NCBI GenBank assembly: GCA_016191525.1
Contig: JACPOK010000019.1
Span: 496,001-560,000 of the forward strand
Direction of reading: 5' to 3'
Length of the DNA: 64,000 bases
DNA from: Burkholderiales bacterium
Lineage (GTDB): Bacteria > Pseudomonadota > Gammaproteobacteria > Burkholderiales > Burkholderiaceae_C
Positions 15,583 to 23,892 of the stretch are shown piece by piece (positions within the stretch are counted from its first letter, which is position 1; each line of letters opens with the position of its first letter). The notes beneath the pieces are model-generated. The model ran no database searches, was not told the DNA's origin, and was given only the letters and a program-made list of their open reading frames with translations. Both the position numbers and the translations under genes were made by a program.

Positions 15583-17517
15583 TCAGAAGTTCGCCGATAC
15601 CCCGAAGATCCCTCGCCCGGTGCCGCCCGATTGCGCGCCTTCCGTGTCATTCCACAGGATGGGCGCGGTACCGGAGCGGTCCAGCGCGAAGCCCTCGTTG
15701 CCGCTTGTCCAGGTGCCGGCCGAGGACGACCAGGAGTTCGAGGGGCCGCTCAGCCCCGCCTTCACCAGCGAGGAGCTGGCGTTCAGCAGGTAGGTGTCGC
15801 AGTCGCCGCCCGTGACCGGGCCGCCGCAGGCCGCTGCCAGGCCCTGCACGCCGGCCGTGCGCATCATGTACACCTTGCGCGCCACGGCCTGGTTGCCGGC
15901 ATTGACAGTGAGCCTGCCGTTTACGCCCACCGGGAAGCGGGCGATGCGGCAGTTGGCCTGCGTCAGGCCGGCGTTGCCCGGGTCCCAGTCGCAATCGTCG
16001 GTGGTCTTGCTGTTGCCGGTGCTGCCGTATTCGGCGAACACCAGGGCCTGCGTCAGCTGGCTGCGGTCTTCCGAATACTCCAGGTGGCGCATCACCTTAT
16101 GGCCGTTGGACAGCGTGCCGGGGATGCCCGAAGCATTCTTCGGCCACACATACACGTTCACCTGCGGCAGCACGTACTTGAAGCCGCCGCCGCACCAGGT
16201 GTAGGGCGCCGCGCTGCCGATGCGGCCGATGGCGACGCCGCAGGATTGCGACACCTGGTAGAACTTGGTCAGGTCGAACACGCGGGTCTGCTGGCGTTGC
16301 GTGCCGTTTTCCTCGTCGTCATCGTCTTCCAGGTACAGGTAGTTGCCGAAGCGGGCCAGCCCGCCCGAATGCGCGTTGATCTTCTTGAAGGTGCCCGAGC
16401 CCGTGGGCTCGACCAGCAGGATGCGCCGGTAGTCCAGGCTGTTGGTGTTGGCGATGGTGATCGACGAGCCCAGCGCGTCGCCCACGGCCGCGGTGCCGTA
16501 GGCGTACTTGTCATACCAGCCCACCATCACGATGCCGGCCGTGGTGCTCAGCTCGCCCGGCACGGCCAGGCCCTGCGGCACCCAGCGGTTGGTGGCCGAG
16601 ATGGTGGTGGACGCCTCGGCGGCGTTCCAGGTCATGCCGCGCACCCAGTTGACCAGGTTGGCCACCGGCGCCGCCACCACCGCGATGCCGGTCTTTTCCG
16701 CCAGGTCGCCGACGATGGTGTTGAAGTGGATGGGCGTGCCCACCGGCGTCATGTAGCCGGCGAACGTGGTCCAGGTTTCGGCGCTGTTCATCACGTAGGC
16801 CGAGCAGGCCGAGCCGGCGCAGACCGTGTCCAGGTCCGACGAGCCGCTGGCGCCCGCGGGCGAAGGCCCGTCGCTGTAATGCACCTCGACCACCGGCCGG
16901 TTCGACACGGTGGCGTGCTCGGTGTCGTAGCAGGTGAAGCCGTCGGTGCTGTTCTGCGCCATCTGGAAGCTGAAGGTGCCGTTGCCGGTGACCGCCGGCA
17001 TCAGGTTCAGCGCGATCTTGACGTAGCCGGCCGGGCCGATCGGCACTTCACCCAGGTTGTCCGTGTCCGAGGTGGAGGTTTCGGCGGGCGAGGTGTTGAA
17101 CGTCACCGCCGCTTCGGTCCAGCTGTTGGACACGGCGCGTATGCCAGGGCCGTTGTCGGTGGGGTTGAAGCAGGTCAGCTTGAGCAGGGCGCTGTACACC
17201 GGCGAGCCAGCCGGCACGCCGCTGACCGTGAACTTGATGAAACTCTTGACCCGCACGCCGGTGCCGCCGTCCGAGCCGAATTCACCGTTGCCGTTGAAGT
17301 TGGTGGTGGGCGCGTTTTCCTTGACGATGGCGTCGTCGGTGATGGTCACGCTGGCCGGCGCCTTGAACGCCAGCGGTGTGTTCTGCCGTTTGGCGGCGGT
17401 GGCTTGCGCCAGGCTGGCGTCGTCGCCGCCGGAGCCGCCGCAGCCGGCGGCCAGGACCAGTGCGGCGGCTGCCGCCAGGCGGGCGATTGAAGGGGCGATG
17501 TTGTTTGCAATAGCCAT
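15583..17517 (-). CDS. Large lipoprotein with DNRLRE/CBM96-like domain
   Basis: A 644-residue exported lipoprotein: the lipobox LAAG-C lies at about residue 26, followed by a Gly/Ser linker. Residues about 55-215 resemble the DNRLRE (CBM96-like) beta-sandwich, with DDAIVKENAPTTNF at its start, FIKFTVSGVPAGSPVYSALL, and SWTEAAVTFNTSPA. The rest (about 215-644) is a Cys-containing region with an acidic DDDDEEN stretch that may bind calcium. It might be a surface adhesin or glycan-binding protein. I do not recognise the C-terminal part. It lies 11 bases downstream of the solute-binding protein gene on the same strand, so they may be co-transcribed. Confidence 0.75.
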   Translation of the reverse strand: MAIANNIAPSIARLAAAAALVLAAGCGGSGGDDASLAQATAAKRQNTPLAFKAPASVTITDDAIVKENAPTTNFNGNGEFGSDGGTGVRVKSFIKFTVSGVPAGSPVYSALLKLTCFNPTDNGPGIRAVSNSWTEAAVTFNTSPAETSTSDTDNLGEVPIGPAGYVKIALNLMPAVTGNGTFSFQMAQNSTDGFTCYDTEHATVSNRPVVEVHYSDGPSPAGASGSSDLDTVCAGSACSAYVMNSAETWTTFAGYMTPVGTPIHFNTIVGDLAEKTGIAVVAAPVANLVNWVRGMTWNAAEASTTISATNRWVPQGLAVPGELSTTAGIVMVGWYDKYAYGTAAVGDALGSSITIANTNSLDYRRILLVEPTGSGTFKKINAHSGGLARFGNYLYLEDDDDEENGTQRQQTRVFDLTKFYQVSQSCGVAIGRIGSAAPYTWCGGGFKYVLPQVNVYVWPKNASGIPGTLSNGHKVMRHLEYSEDRSQLTQALVFAEYGSTGNSKTTDDCDWDPGNAGLTQANCRIARFPVGVNGRLTVNAGNQAVARKVYMMRTAGVQGLAAACGGPVTGGDCDTYLLNASSSLVKAGLSGPSNSWSSSAGTWTSGNEGFALDRSGTAPILWNDTEGAQSGGTGRGIFGVSANF

Positions 17518-17528
17518 GGCGGGTTCCC

Positions 17529-18566
17529 CTAGCGCGCGAGGCTGTTGACTTCGGTTTCCCAGCGCTTGAGCAGGCGCTGGCGCTCGTCGCTGGCGCCGAA
17601 CTTCTTGAAGTCGTAGTCGATGAATTTGGCCGACTTCAGTTCCGGGTCGTCGATGGGCCGCTTGGCCTTGAGGTTGGCCGGCGTGTGCAGCAGGCCGCTG
17701 CGTGCGCCGCTTTCCTGCCCGTTGGCGCTGATGAGGTAGTCATAAAACAGCCTGGCGTTGGCCAGGTTGGGCGCGCCCTTGATGATGGACATGGCGTCCA
17801 CGCCCAGGGCCGTGCCCTCGCACGGCGCGGCAATCTTGGCCGGGAAGCCGGCGCGCTGCTCCACCAGGATGTCTTCCATGTAGTTGATGCCCACGCCGGT
17901 CTCGCCCTTGGCCACGGCCTTGCCCGGTGCCACGCCCGAACGGGTGTAGGTGTTGATGTTGGCGTTGAGCTTCTTGAGGTAATCGAACGCCTTTTCCTCG
18001 CCCTGCATCTGCACCAGCGAGGCGATCATCTGGTAGGCGGTGCCCGAGGAATTGGGGTTGGGCATCTGGATCTCGCCCTTGTATTCGGGCTTGATAAGGT
18101 CGGCCCAGCATTTGGGTGCCGCGGCTTTTTTCTTCGCCAGGATCTCGGTGTTGTAGCCAAAGCCCAGCGCGATGCCGTAGGTGCCGATGGCGTGCTTGTT
18201 GGAGGCCTTGTAGACCGCCTGCGCCCAAGGCGCGAGTTCGTTCACGGCCGGGGTGTCGTAGGGAATGGTCAGGCCCTCGGCGGCGGCCACGAAGTGCGAA
18301 TCGCTGATGCCGCCCCACCACAGGTCGCCGCGCGGGTGGGCCGACTCGGCGCGCAGCTGCGCGAGGATCTCGCCGGCGCTTCGGCGCAGCACATCGACGT
18401 TGATGCCGGTGGAGCGCTTGAAGTCGTTGGCCACGTTCTGGCACCACTCGCCCGGCGCCGGGCAATACAGCACCACCTTGCCGTCGGCGCGTGCCGGGCC
18501 GGCGCCCGCCAGCAGCAGGCCCACTGCCAGCGAGGCTGCCGTGATCTTGAATGCTTGAAATTTCAT
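17529..18566 (-). CDS. Periplasmic solute-binding protein of the iron/phosphonate (AfuA/FbpA-like) group
   Basis: A 345-residue extracellular solute-binding protein with signal peptide (VGLLLAGAGPARA-D). The mature start DGKVVLYCPAPGEWCQNVANDF and the YGIALGFGYNTEIL segment match the group of COG1840-like binding proteins for ferric iron, 2-aminoethylphosphonate or polyols. It is 27 bases downstream of a glycerol-1-phosphate dehydrogenase gene on the same strand, so it probably binds a phosphorylated or polyol compound used by that enzyme. No permease or ATPase gene lies on either side, so the rest of the transporter must be encoded elsewhere or lost. Confidence 0.8.
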   Translation of the reverse strand: MKFQAFKITAASLAVGLLLAGAGPARADGKVVLYCPAPGEWCQNVANDFKRSTGINVDVLRRSAGEILAQLRAESAHPRGDLWWGGISDSHFVAAAEGLTIPYDTPAVNELAPWAQAVYKASNKHAIGTYGIALGFGYNTEILAKKKAAAPKCWADLIKPEYKGEIQMPNPNSSGTAYQMIASLVQMQGEEKAFDYLKKLNANINTYTRSGVAPGKAVAKGETGVGINYMEDILVEQRAGFPAKIAAPCEGTALGVDAMSIIKGAPNLANARLFYDYLISANGQESGARSGLLHTPANLKAKRPIDDPELKSAKFIDYDFKKFGASDERQRLLKRWETEVNSLAR

Positions 18567-18593
18567 GCTTGTCTCCGTTGTTGTCTTGAAGGT

Positions 18594-19970
18594 TCAGTTC
18601 GCAAGGCTGGCCGCGGCGACTGGTGAGGCACGGGCTTGCCGGCCCCAGAAGCCCGAAGGCGTGAACAGGGCGGCGATGGCGCGGTCCAGCCAGCCCAGGT
18701 CGTCCAGCAGGTCCAGCAGCGTGTAGCGGCGGCGGATCAGGCGCGCGCGCCGGTAGTCGGTGGCCAGCGTTGCCAATTCCAGCCCCAGGTCGGCGGGGTG
18801 CGCGGCCGCGCCGGCCGCCCGCAGGCCGGCCTGCATGTCAGCAGCGCCCATGAGGCGCGACGCTAACTGGTGGCGCAGTTCCGGCCACACCTTGGCGAAG
18901 CGCTGGACGCGCACGGCGCGCAAAGCGCCGCGGTGCTTTTCAGTCATTTCCTTCAGGGCCGCCACGGCGACTTCACCGCTGCCCAGCGCGGCCCGCACTT
19001 CGGCGGCGATGGCCACCGCCCCGGGCTCAGGCATGGCGGCCAGGCCGGCAAAAGCGGCATCGGGCTGGTCCAGCAGCCATTCGTACAGCGCCAGCATGGC
19101 CACGCAGCCCACGCCCACGCAGGCGCCGTGCGCGGCCGGCTCGCCGCCCGCCTGCAGGCCTTCCATCTCCCACAGGTGCGAGAACTGGTGGTCGCTGCCG
19201 CTGGCCGGGCGCGAGTTGCCGTGGGCCTGCATCGCAAAGCCGCTCACAAGCAGGCCCGACAGCAATCCGGCCAGCGCTGCCGGGTCGCGCTCGGCCAGTC
19301 GCTGCGGCGCGGCCAGCCAGCCGGCCAGGTTGTCCTGCACCAGGTTGAAGGGCTCGGGGTTGATGGCCTCCACGCACAGCGCGTCTGCCAGCATCCAGTC
19401 GGCACCAGCCACGGCCTTGCCCGCCAGGTCGCCATAGCCCCAGCCCGCCATGCGCGGCGGGGCCGAGGCCAGCACCTGCGGGTCGGCCAGCACCGCCAGC
19501 GGCGGCGCGCAGGCCAGCGTGCGCTTGAAGCCGTCTTCCAGCAGGGCGGCGCCGGAGGCCGCGTAGCCGTCCATCGACGCGGCGGTGGCCAGGCACAGGT
19601 AGGGCGTGCCCGCCTGGGCGGCCGCGTACTTGACCAGGTCGTTGATGACGCCCGAGCCCACTGCGACCGGCGTGGCACCGTGCTCGCGCAATTGCTGCGC
19701 GATGCGCTGCGCGGTTTCGGCGCGGGGCTTCAGGCGCGGCTGTGCCGGCAGCACCAACGGCGCGGCAGTGACGGCGCCCTGCGCCTGCAGCGCGGCCTGC
19801 GCCGCCGCGCCGGCCGCGGCCCAGGTGGTTTCGTCGGCCACCAGCATCCAGCGCGCGCCCGGCACGCAGCGCTCGGCCACCCGCGGCAGCGCCTGAATCG
19901 CGCCGGCGGCCACCAGCACCTCACGCGTGTCGGCCGCATCGCGCACGGCCTTGTCCAGGGTGGAAGTCAA
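18594..19970 (-). CDS. Glycerol-1-phosphate dehydrogenase-like (AraM/EgsA-type) enzyme
   Basis: A 458-residue member of the iron-containing-alcohol-dehydrogenase-like family, closest to sn-glycerol-1-phosphate dehydrogenases (AraM/EgsA). The GSGVINDLVKYAA segment forms the nucleotide loop, and LATAASMDGYAASGA is diagnostic. The metal ligands are probably an Asp with His in HQFSHLWEMEG and AAHGACVGVG. The enzyme interconverts DHAP and glycerol-1-phosphate. TTG 19970 is preferred: it has an AAGGAAAGAG ribosome site, and the ATG at 20012 would lie upstream of the predicted start of transcription. A SorC-type regulator is divergent. The exact substrate in this cluster is inferred, not shown. Confidence 0.8.
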   Translation of the reverse strand: MTSTLDKAVRDAADTREVLVAAGAIQALPRVAERCVPGARWMLVADETTWAAAGAAAQAALQAQGAVTAAPLVLPAQPRLKPRAETAQRIAQQLREHGATPVAVGSGVINDLVKYAAAQAGTPYLCLATAASMDGYAASGAALLEDGFKRTLACAPPLAVLADPQVLASAPPRMAGWGYGDLAGKAVAGADWMLADALCVEAINPEPFNLVQDNLAGWLAAPQRLAERDPAALAGLLSGLLVSGFAMQAHGNSRPASGSDHQFSHLWEMEGLQAGGEPAAHGACVGVGCVAMLALYEWLLDQPDAAFAGLAAMPEPGAVAIAAEVRAALGSGEVAVAALKEMTEKHRGALRAVRVQRFAKVWPELRHQLASRLMGAADMQAGLRAAGAAAHPADLGLELATLATDYRRARLIRRRYTLLDLLDDLGWLDRAIAALFTPSGFWGRQARASPVAAASLAN

Positions 19971-19993
19971 AGGCGTCTCTTTCCTTGTTTTGA

Positions 19994-20028
19994 ACAATTG
20001 TATTTTAAACAAATCTTTTGTCTATAGT
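19994..20028. promoter_or_regulatory. Overlapping divergent promoters and operator-like repeats
   Basis: An AT-rich island between the dehydrogenase and SorC genes. On the minus strand TAGACA (20024-20019) and TACAAT (20002-19997) lie 16 bases apart. On the plus strand TATAGT (20023-20028) is a good -10 box. Two repeats lie inside: the 8-bp palindrome ACAATTGT (19994-20001) and ACAAA-TCT-TTTGT (20009-20021). They are probable binding sites for the SorC-type protein. The elements are seen directly; the assignment is inferred. Confidence 0.66.
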
Positions 20029-20053
20029 ACGATTGATCCAACGGGAGTTCCCA

Positions 20054-21004
20054 ATGGAAAACGAAGACCAGGCCATGGTCCGGGCCGCCTGGCTGTACTA
20101 CATGGAAGGGCTGACGCAGGACCGCATCGCGGACCAGCTGGGCCTGACGCGGCTGCGCGTGAACCGCCTGCTGGGCGAGGCGCGCAGCAGCGGGCTGGTC
20201 AGCATCACCATCAATTCGCGGCTGGCCAGCTGCCTGGCGCTGGAGCAGAAGCTGCGCGAGGTCTGCGGCCTGCGGGAAGCCGTGGTCGTGCCCACGCCGC
20301 AGGATCTGCAGGCCATTCCCGCCCTGCTGGGCCGTGCCGCCGGCGAATTCCTGTCGGCCCACCTGGAGGGGAGCAAGGTGCGGGGCATCGGCGTGGGCTG
20401 GGGCGCGACGCTGCGCGAGGCCATCCGCTTCGTCAAGCCCGGGCGCTGGCCCGGCGTGCGGGTGAATTCGATGATGGGCGGCCTCACGCGCGGGCTGGAG
20501 ATCAACACCTTCGAGACGGCCAGCGCCCTGGCGGCGCGGCTGGGCGCGGAATGCAGCTACCTGGCCGCGCCGCTGTACACCGGCACCGACAAGTCACGCA
20601 ACACGCTGGTCTCGCAGGACGTGTTCAAGGAAGCCTTCGACGAGATCGCGCAGAACGACGTGGCGCTGCTGAGCGTGGGCGACCTGAGCCAGGGCTCGCT
20701 GCTGATCCGCTACGGCCTGCCCCGGGACGTGACGGCCGCCAGCCTGAAGCGCGCCGGCGCGGTGGGCGACATCGCGGGGCAGTTCCTGGATGCGGCGGGC
20801 AAGCTGGTCGACCACCCGCTGAACAAGCGTGTGATGTCGCCGGCGCTGAAAGTGCTGGCGGCCATCCCCACCGTCATCGTTGCTTCGGGTGGGCCGAACA
20901 AGGCGCCCGTCATCGCCGCCGTGCTCAAGGCCCGGCTGGCCGCCGTGCTGGTCTGCGACGAGCAGGCGGCGGTGGAAGCCTTGCGGCTGTTCCAGGCCAA
21001 ATAG
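20054..21004 (+). CDS. SorC/DeoR-type sugar-binding transcriptional regulator
   Basis: A 316-residue regulator of the SorC family: an N-terminal helix-turn-helix (AWLYYMEGLTQDRIADQLGL then TRLRVNRLLGEA) and a large C-terminal sugar-phosphate isomerase-like effector domain with VRGIGVGWGATLREA and GDLSQGSLLIRYG segments. SorC proteins respond to phosphorylated sugars or polyols. ATG 20054 is preferred over an upstream in-frame start at 20018 because of the GGGAG ribosome site and because 20018 lies in the promoter region. It is divergent from the glycerol-1-phosphate dehydrogenase operon, which it most likely controls. Confidence 0.87.
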   Translation: MENEDQAMVRAAWLYYMEGLTQDRIADQLGLTRLRVNRLLGEARSSGLVSITINSRLASCLALEQKLREVCGLREAVVVPTPQDLQAIPALLGRAAGEFLSAHLEGSKVRGIGVGWGATLREAIRFVKPGRWPGVRVNSMMGGLTRGLEINTFETASALAARLGAECSYLAAPLYTGTDKSRNTLVSQDVFKEAFDEIAQNDVALLSVGDLSQGSLLIRYGLPRDVTAASLKRAGAVGDIAGQFLDAAGKLVDHPLNKRVMSPALKVLAAIPTVIVASGGPNKAPVIAAVLKARLAAVLVCDEQAAVEALRLFQAK

Positions 21005-21020
21005 AAAGGCAGCAGGCCGG

Positions 21021-21329
21021 CTAGGTCGCCAGCCGCCGCCCCAGCTGCGCTTCCACCTTGTCGATCTTGCTGCGCATGCGCGACTGCGGGCCGGCGCGGT
21101 AGTCCACCTTCAGGTTCATGCCAATGCGCGCGCAGTCGGGCTGCAGCGTCTTGAAGCAGGCGGTGACCACCGCCATCACCGCGTCCCATTCCCCTTCCAG
21201 GATCGTGCCCATGGGCGTGAGCTGGTAGGTGATGCCGCTCTTGTCGATGACATCGAGGATGCGCGCCACGTGCGCGCCCAGGCTTTCGCCCTGGCCGTGG
21301 GGCGCCATCGCGAATTCAAGCAGGACCAT
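21021..21329 (-). CDS. Thiamine-binding (MTH1187/YqgV-like) family protein
   Basis: A 102-residue small protein of the MTH1187/UPF0045 family, shown in other species to bind thiamine-like ligands in a ferredoxin-like dimer. Diagnostic segments are the N terminus VLLEFAMAPHG, ITYQLTPMGTILEGEWDAVM (about residues 33-52) and the C-terminal IDKVEAQLGRR. It is encoded alone, convergent with the SorC-type gene 16 bases away. Role in the cell is unclear: thiamine scavenging or salvage sensing has been proposed for the family. Confidence 0.84.
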   Translation of the reverse strand: MVLLEFAMAPHGQGESLGAHVARILDVIDKSGITYQLTPMGTILEGEWDAVMAVVTACFKTLQPDCARIGMNLKVDYRAGPQSRMRSKIDKVEAQLGRRLAT

Positions 21330-21391
21330 GTTGTGTTCCTCCGGTGGGATGCAGGACTGTACCTGCCAGCGATCAACGGTCCGTGCCGGCC

Positions 21392-22120
21392 TTACTTATT
21401 CAGTGCAATCCCATATTTGGCCTTGTACAGCGCTGGATAGACGGACTTGGCCTCCGCCATCGCGGCTGCGTACAGGTTCTTCAGGGTTTCATTGGTATAG
21501 CAATCCGCCTGCTTGACGCGCGAGTCGTGGTGGGCCTTGCCATGGCCCAGTTTGAAATGCCCTTTCGAGGCATTGTGGGCGGCTGCGCTCGCGCCGGATG
21601 CGCCGGGGTGGCGGTGGAAGGCGAACACCTGGTCGCTCACCCCGGTCTGGCACGCAAAGACATCCAGCGCCACGGTTCCGTCATCAAAAAGCTCCGCGTC
21701 CTCTCCAAAGGAACACGTGACGTCGTCATGCTCGACCAGGGCGGTAGCGAAGGTGCGCAGCCACGCGGCGAACTTGTTGTTCTCGGTGGGAAGTGCCGGG
21801 AATTTCCGTACAGGTGCGGCATTCACGTTCGCGGCGTTTGCTGCGCCATTGTTTGCGGCGGCTGCGGCCGCTGCCGCCGCCGGCTGCACGTTCAGGGCGA
21901 CCGGTTGCGCGGCATTGTTCTGAACTGCGGCCAGGGCCGCTACCGCGTTGGCCGCGGCGGCGGCGTTGCCTGACGCAACGGCGGCCGCACTGCCGGCCGC
22001 CGCGCTCACCGAACCATTCGTTTTCTGGTTGACGCTGTGGATTGACTTCATCGGCGCAGCATTCGACTTGGTGTTGGCGCCGTTCGCCGAATGCGCGGAA
22101 TTCATGACCTTGGCTGGCAT
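21392..22120 (-). CDS. Unrecognised protein with Ala/Asn-rich low-complexity N-terminal half
   Basis: A 242-residue protein that I do not recognise. Residues about 1-105 are rich in Ala, Asn and Val with runs of alanine, and look disordered. Residues about 106-242 look folded, with aromatic and acidic residues (KFAAWLRTFATALVEHDDV, then FGEDAELFDDGTVALDVFAC) and a His-rich stretch (HFKLGHGKAHHD). There is no signal peptide or membrane segment. Codon use in the low-complexity part follows the genome's G+C bias, which helps explain the alanine runs, but the ordered C-terminal half argues that the frame is real. It is separated from the thiamine-binding-like gene by 62 bases. Confidence 0.6.
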   Translation of the reverse strand: MPAKVMNSAHSANGANTKSNAAPMKSIHSVNQKTNGSVSAAAGSAAAVASGNAAAAANAVAALAAVQNNAAQPVALNVQPAAAAAAAAANNGAANAANVNAAPVRKFPALPTENNKFAAWLRTFATALVEHDDVTCSFGEDAELFDDGTVALDVFACQTGVSDQVFAFHRHPGASGASAAAHNASKGHFKLGHGKAHHDSRVKQADCYTNETLKNLYAAAMAEAKSVYPALYKAKYGIALNK

Positions 22121-22309
22121 GCCAAAAGTCTAGGAGGAGGGAAGCTCCTTTCCATCCGGAAAATTGCCGCGCAAGCCTGTGACGAAATTACGTCGGCCCC
22201 AACGGCAAAGCCTCGCATGCTTGTTCCATGCGCCTTGTGGCACGAAAAAGGCCCGCAAGCCGCGCCACGCCTGCGTGAGGGCATTGCGTGCCGGGCCTGC
22301 CCGCGGCCT
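22121..22309. other. Intergenic region without recognised gene
   Basis: About 190 bases between the divergent Ala/Asn-rich gene and the ArsR promoter. It holds GC-rich, weakly self-complementary stretches (GGCCCGC near 22250 and GCGGCC near 22303) but no T-tract typical of a strong intrinsic terminator on either strand. I see no RNA gene or convincing small ORF. Confidence 0.5.
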
Positions 22310-22346
22310 TTTACATGGATAAATATTTCAAGTATTATTGAAATAT
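22310..22346 (+). promoter_or_regulatory. Promoter with perfect ArsR-type palindrome overlapping the start codon
   Basis: TTTACA (22310-22315) and TATTAT (22333-22338) are separated by exactly 17 bases, close to the sigma70 consensus. A perfect inverted repeat, ATATTTCAA and TTGAAATAT separated by six bases (22323-22346), covers the -10 box, the expected transcription start and the first two bases of the ArsR start codon. This geometry predicts tight autorepression and an mRNA with essentially no leader. Confidence 0.75.
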
Positions 22347-22656
22347 GGATGAAACCACCGTCGTCAAATCACTCGCCGCCCTGGCGCAGCCGGTGCGGCT
22401 GCAGGTCTTTCGCGCTCTGGTCGTCGCCGGCCCGCGCGGCATGACGCCCAGCATCATGTCCGAGGGGCTGGGCATTTCGTCCAGCGCGCTGTCGTTCCAC
22501 CTGAAGGCACTGGCGCACGCCGGCCTGATCGCCCCTGAGCGGGCCAGCCGCAACCTGGTCTACCGCGCGGTGTTCGAGCAAATGGACGGGCTGCTGGGGT
22601 ACCTCACGCAGAACTGCAGCGAGGGCGCGGTCGCGCCCGCGTCAAACGCCCTGTGA
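22345..22656 (+). CDS. ArsR/SmtB-family transcriptional regulator
   Basis: A 103-residue winged-helix repressor (LAALAQPVRLQVFRALVVAG, recognition region SSSALSFHLKALAHAGLI, then wing NLVYRAVFEQM). The single Cys near the C terminus does not form a known metal-binding pair, so an arsenic-sensing role is not supported. The start codon overlaps the operator palindrome and lies about where transcription should begin, so it is probably translated from a leaderless message. No arsenic-resistance genes follow. The next gene is a frameshifted serine hydrolase, so the main target may be the regulator itself or a gene elsewhere. Confidence 0.84.
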   Translation: MDETTVVKSLAALAQPVRLQVFRALVVAGPRGMTPSIMSEGLGISSSALSFHLKALAHAGLIAPERASRNLVYRAVFEQMDGLLGYLTQNCSEGAVAPASNAL

Positions 22657-22695
22657 TCGGGGCCAGCTGATCTGCCTTGCGACAAGGAGGCTCGG

Positions 22696-23875
22696 ATGAA
22701 ACGGCGCCACTTCTCTTCACTTCTCGGCAGCACCGCGCTGGCATCGCTCGCTGCGCTGCCGGCGTTGGCGGACACGCCGGTGGCCTGCGGCGTTCCCGCT
22801 GCGCGGAACGATGGCTGGCCGGCCGCCTCCGCCAGCGAGGACAGGCTTGTTGACCGCGGTGCGATGTGCGCGATGGCCGACCGGCTTGCAGCCGCGGGCG
22901 ATGCCAACATACATGCTGTCCTGGTCGCCCGGGGCGGCAAGCTGGTGTTTGAGCGCTACTTCACAGGCCCCGACGAAGTCCCCGGCCTCTTTTCCGGCCG
23001 CCGGGTAAAAAACGTTGGCTTCGATGCCGGCACGCTGCACGACATGAAATCGGTTTCGAAGAGCGTCGCATCCCTCGCGATCGGCGTCGCACTCGATCGG
23101 GGCCTGATACGCGGCGTTGACCAACCGATCTTCAGCTTCTTTCCCGAGCTGGCCGACCTGCGTACCCCCGAGAAGGATCGCATTCTGTTGCGGCACGTGC
23201 TCACCATGACGCTGGGCCTGGAGTGGGTGGAGGCAACGCCGGCCACCGGAGACGACAACAACGACGAGGCGCGCATGAACAGGGCGGCCGATCCGTGCCG
23301 CTTCGTCCTGGGCAGCCTTGGGGTGGCGGCGCCGGCAGGCCAGGAGTTCTTCTACAACACCGGCGCGCTGGCGCTCGTGGCGGCCGTCGTCCGCAAGGCG
23401 ACCGGGCGCCCCCTGGACGAATTTGCGCAGGAAACGTTGTTCGAGCCCCTGGGCATTGCCGGCGTGGAGTGGGCCCGGCGCAAAGGCAACACCGATGCCG
23501 GGGGGCGGCTTGCGCCTGCGGCCGCGCGACATGGCCAAGATCGGCCAGCTCGTCCTCGCGGGCGGCCTCTGGAACGGCCGCCAGATCGTCTCCAAAGAGT
23601 GGATCGAAGCCTCGACGGCACCAGCCGTCAAGGCAAACTCAGGTGGGCTTGATGGATCGTACGGATACCTCTGGTGGCTCGGCAACGCCCGCATGAATGG
23701 GCGCGAGGTGCGCTGGGTGGGCGCGCTGGGCCGGGGCGGCCAGTCCATTCGCATCGTTCCGGAGCTCGACCTCGTTGTGGTGGTCACCGCAGGCTACTAC
23801 CAGGACTACAGCCCGCGCGCGGGCCAGGTGCAGTACGGCGTCTTCCGCGACGTGTTGCGGGCGATTCCAGCATAG
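22696..23875 (+). pseudogene. Beta-lactamase-family serine hydrolase, frameshifted at a G6 run
   Basis: Reads as a class C beta-lactamase-like/6-aminohexanoate-dimer-hydrolase-like exported enzyme of about 392 residues once one base is removed. A signal peptide (ALPALA-D) is followed by the SxxK motif in MKSVSKSVASL, a FFYNTG segment at the usual YxN site with a Phe/Tyr shift, and after the break the GRGGQSIRIVPELDLVV C-terminal strand. The first frame runs to 23652 but turns to nonsense after the run of six G at 23500-23505. The second frame picks up with LRLRPRDMAKIGQLV. Five G would restore one reading frame. It may be a true mutation, phase variation or a sequencing error. A GGAGG-type site precedes ATG 22696. 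Confidence 0.78.
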
Positions 23876-23892
23876 ACACTTTGAGGCGACCC

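Noticed and set aside
15481-17490. Plus-strand open frame of 669 codons over the large lipoprotein
   Set aside because: The opposite strand has a clear signal peptide and domain; this frame is Arg/Ala/Gly/His-rich shadow.
22345-22656. ArsR gene as an arsenic sensor
   Set aside because: No paired cysteines for arsenite and no ars genes follow.
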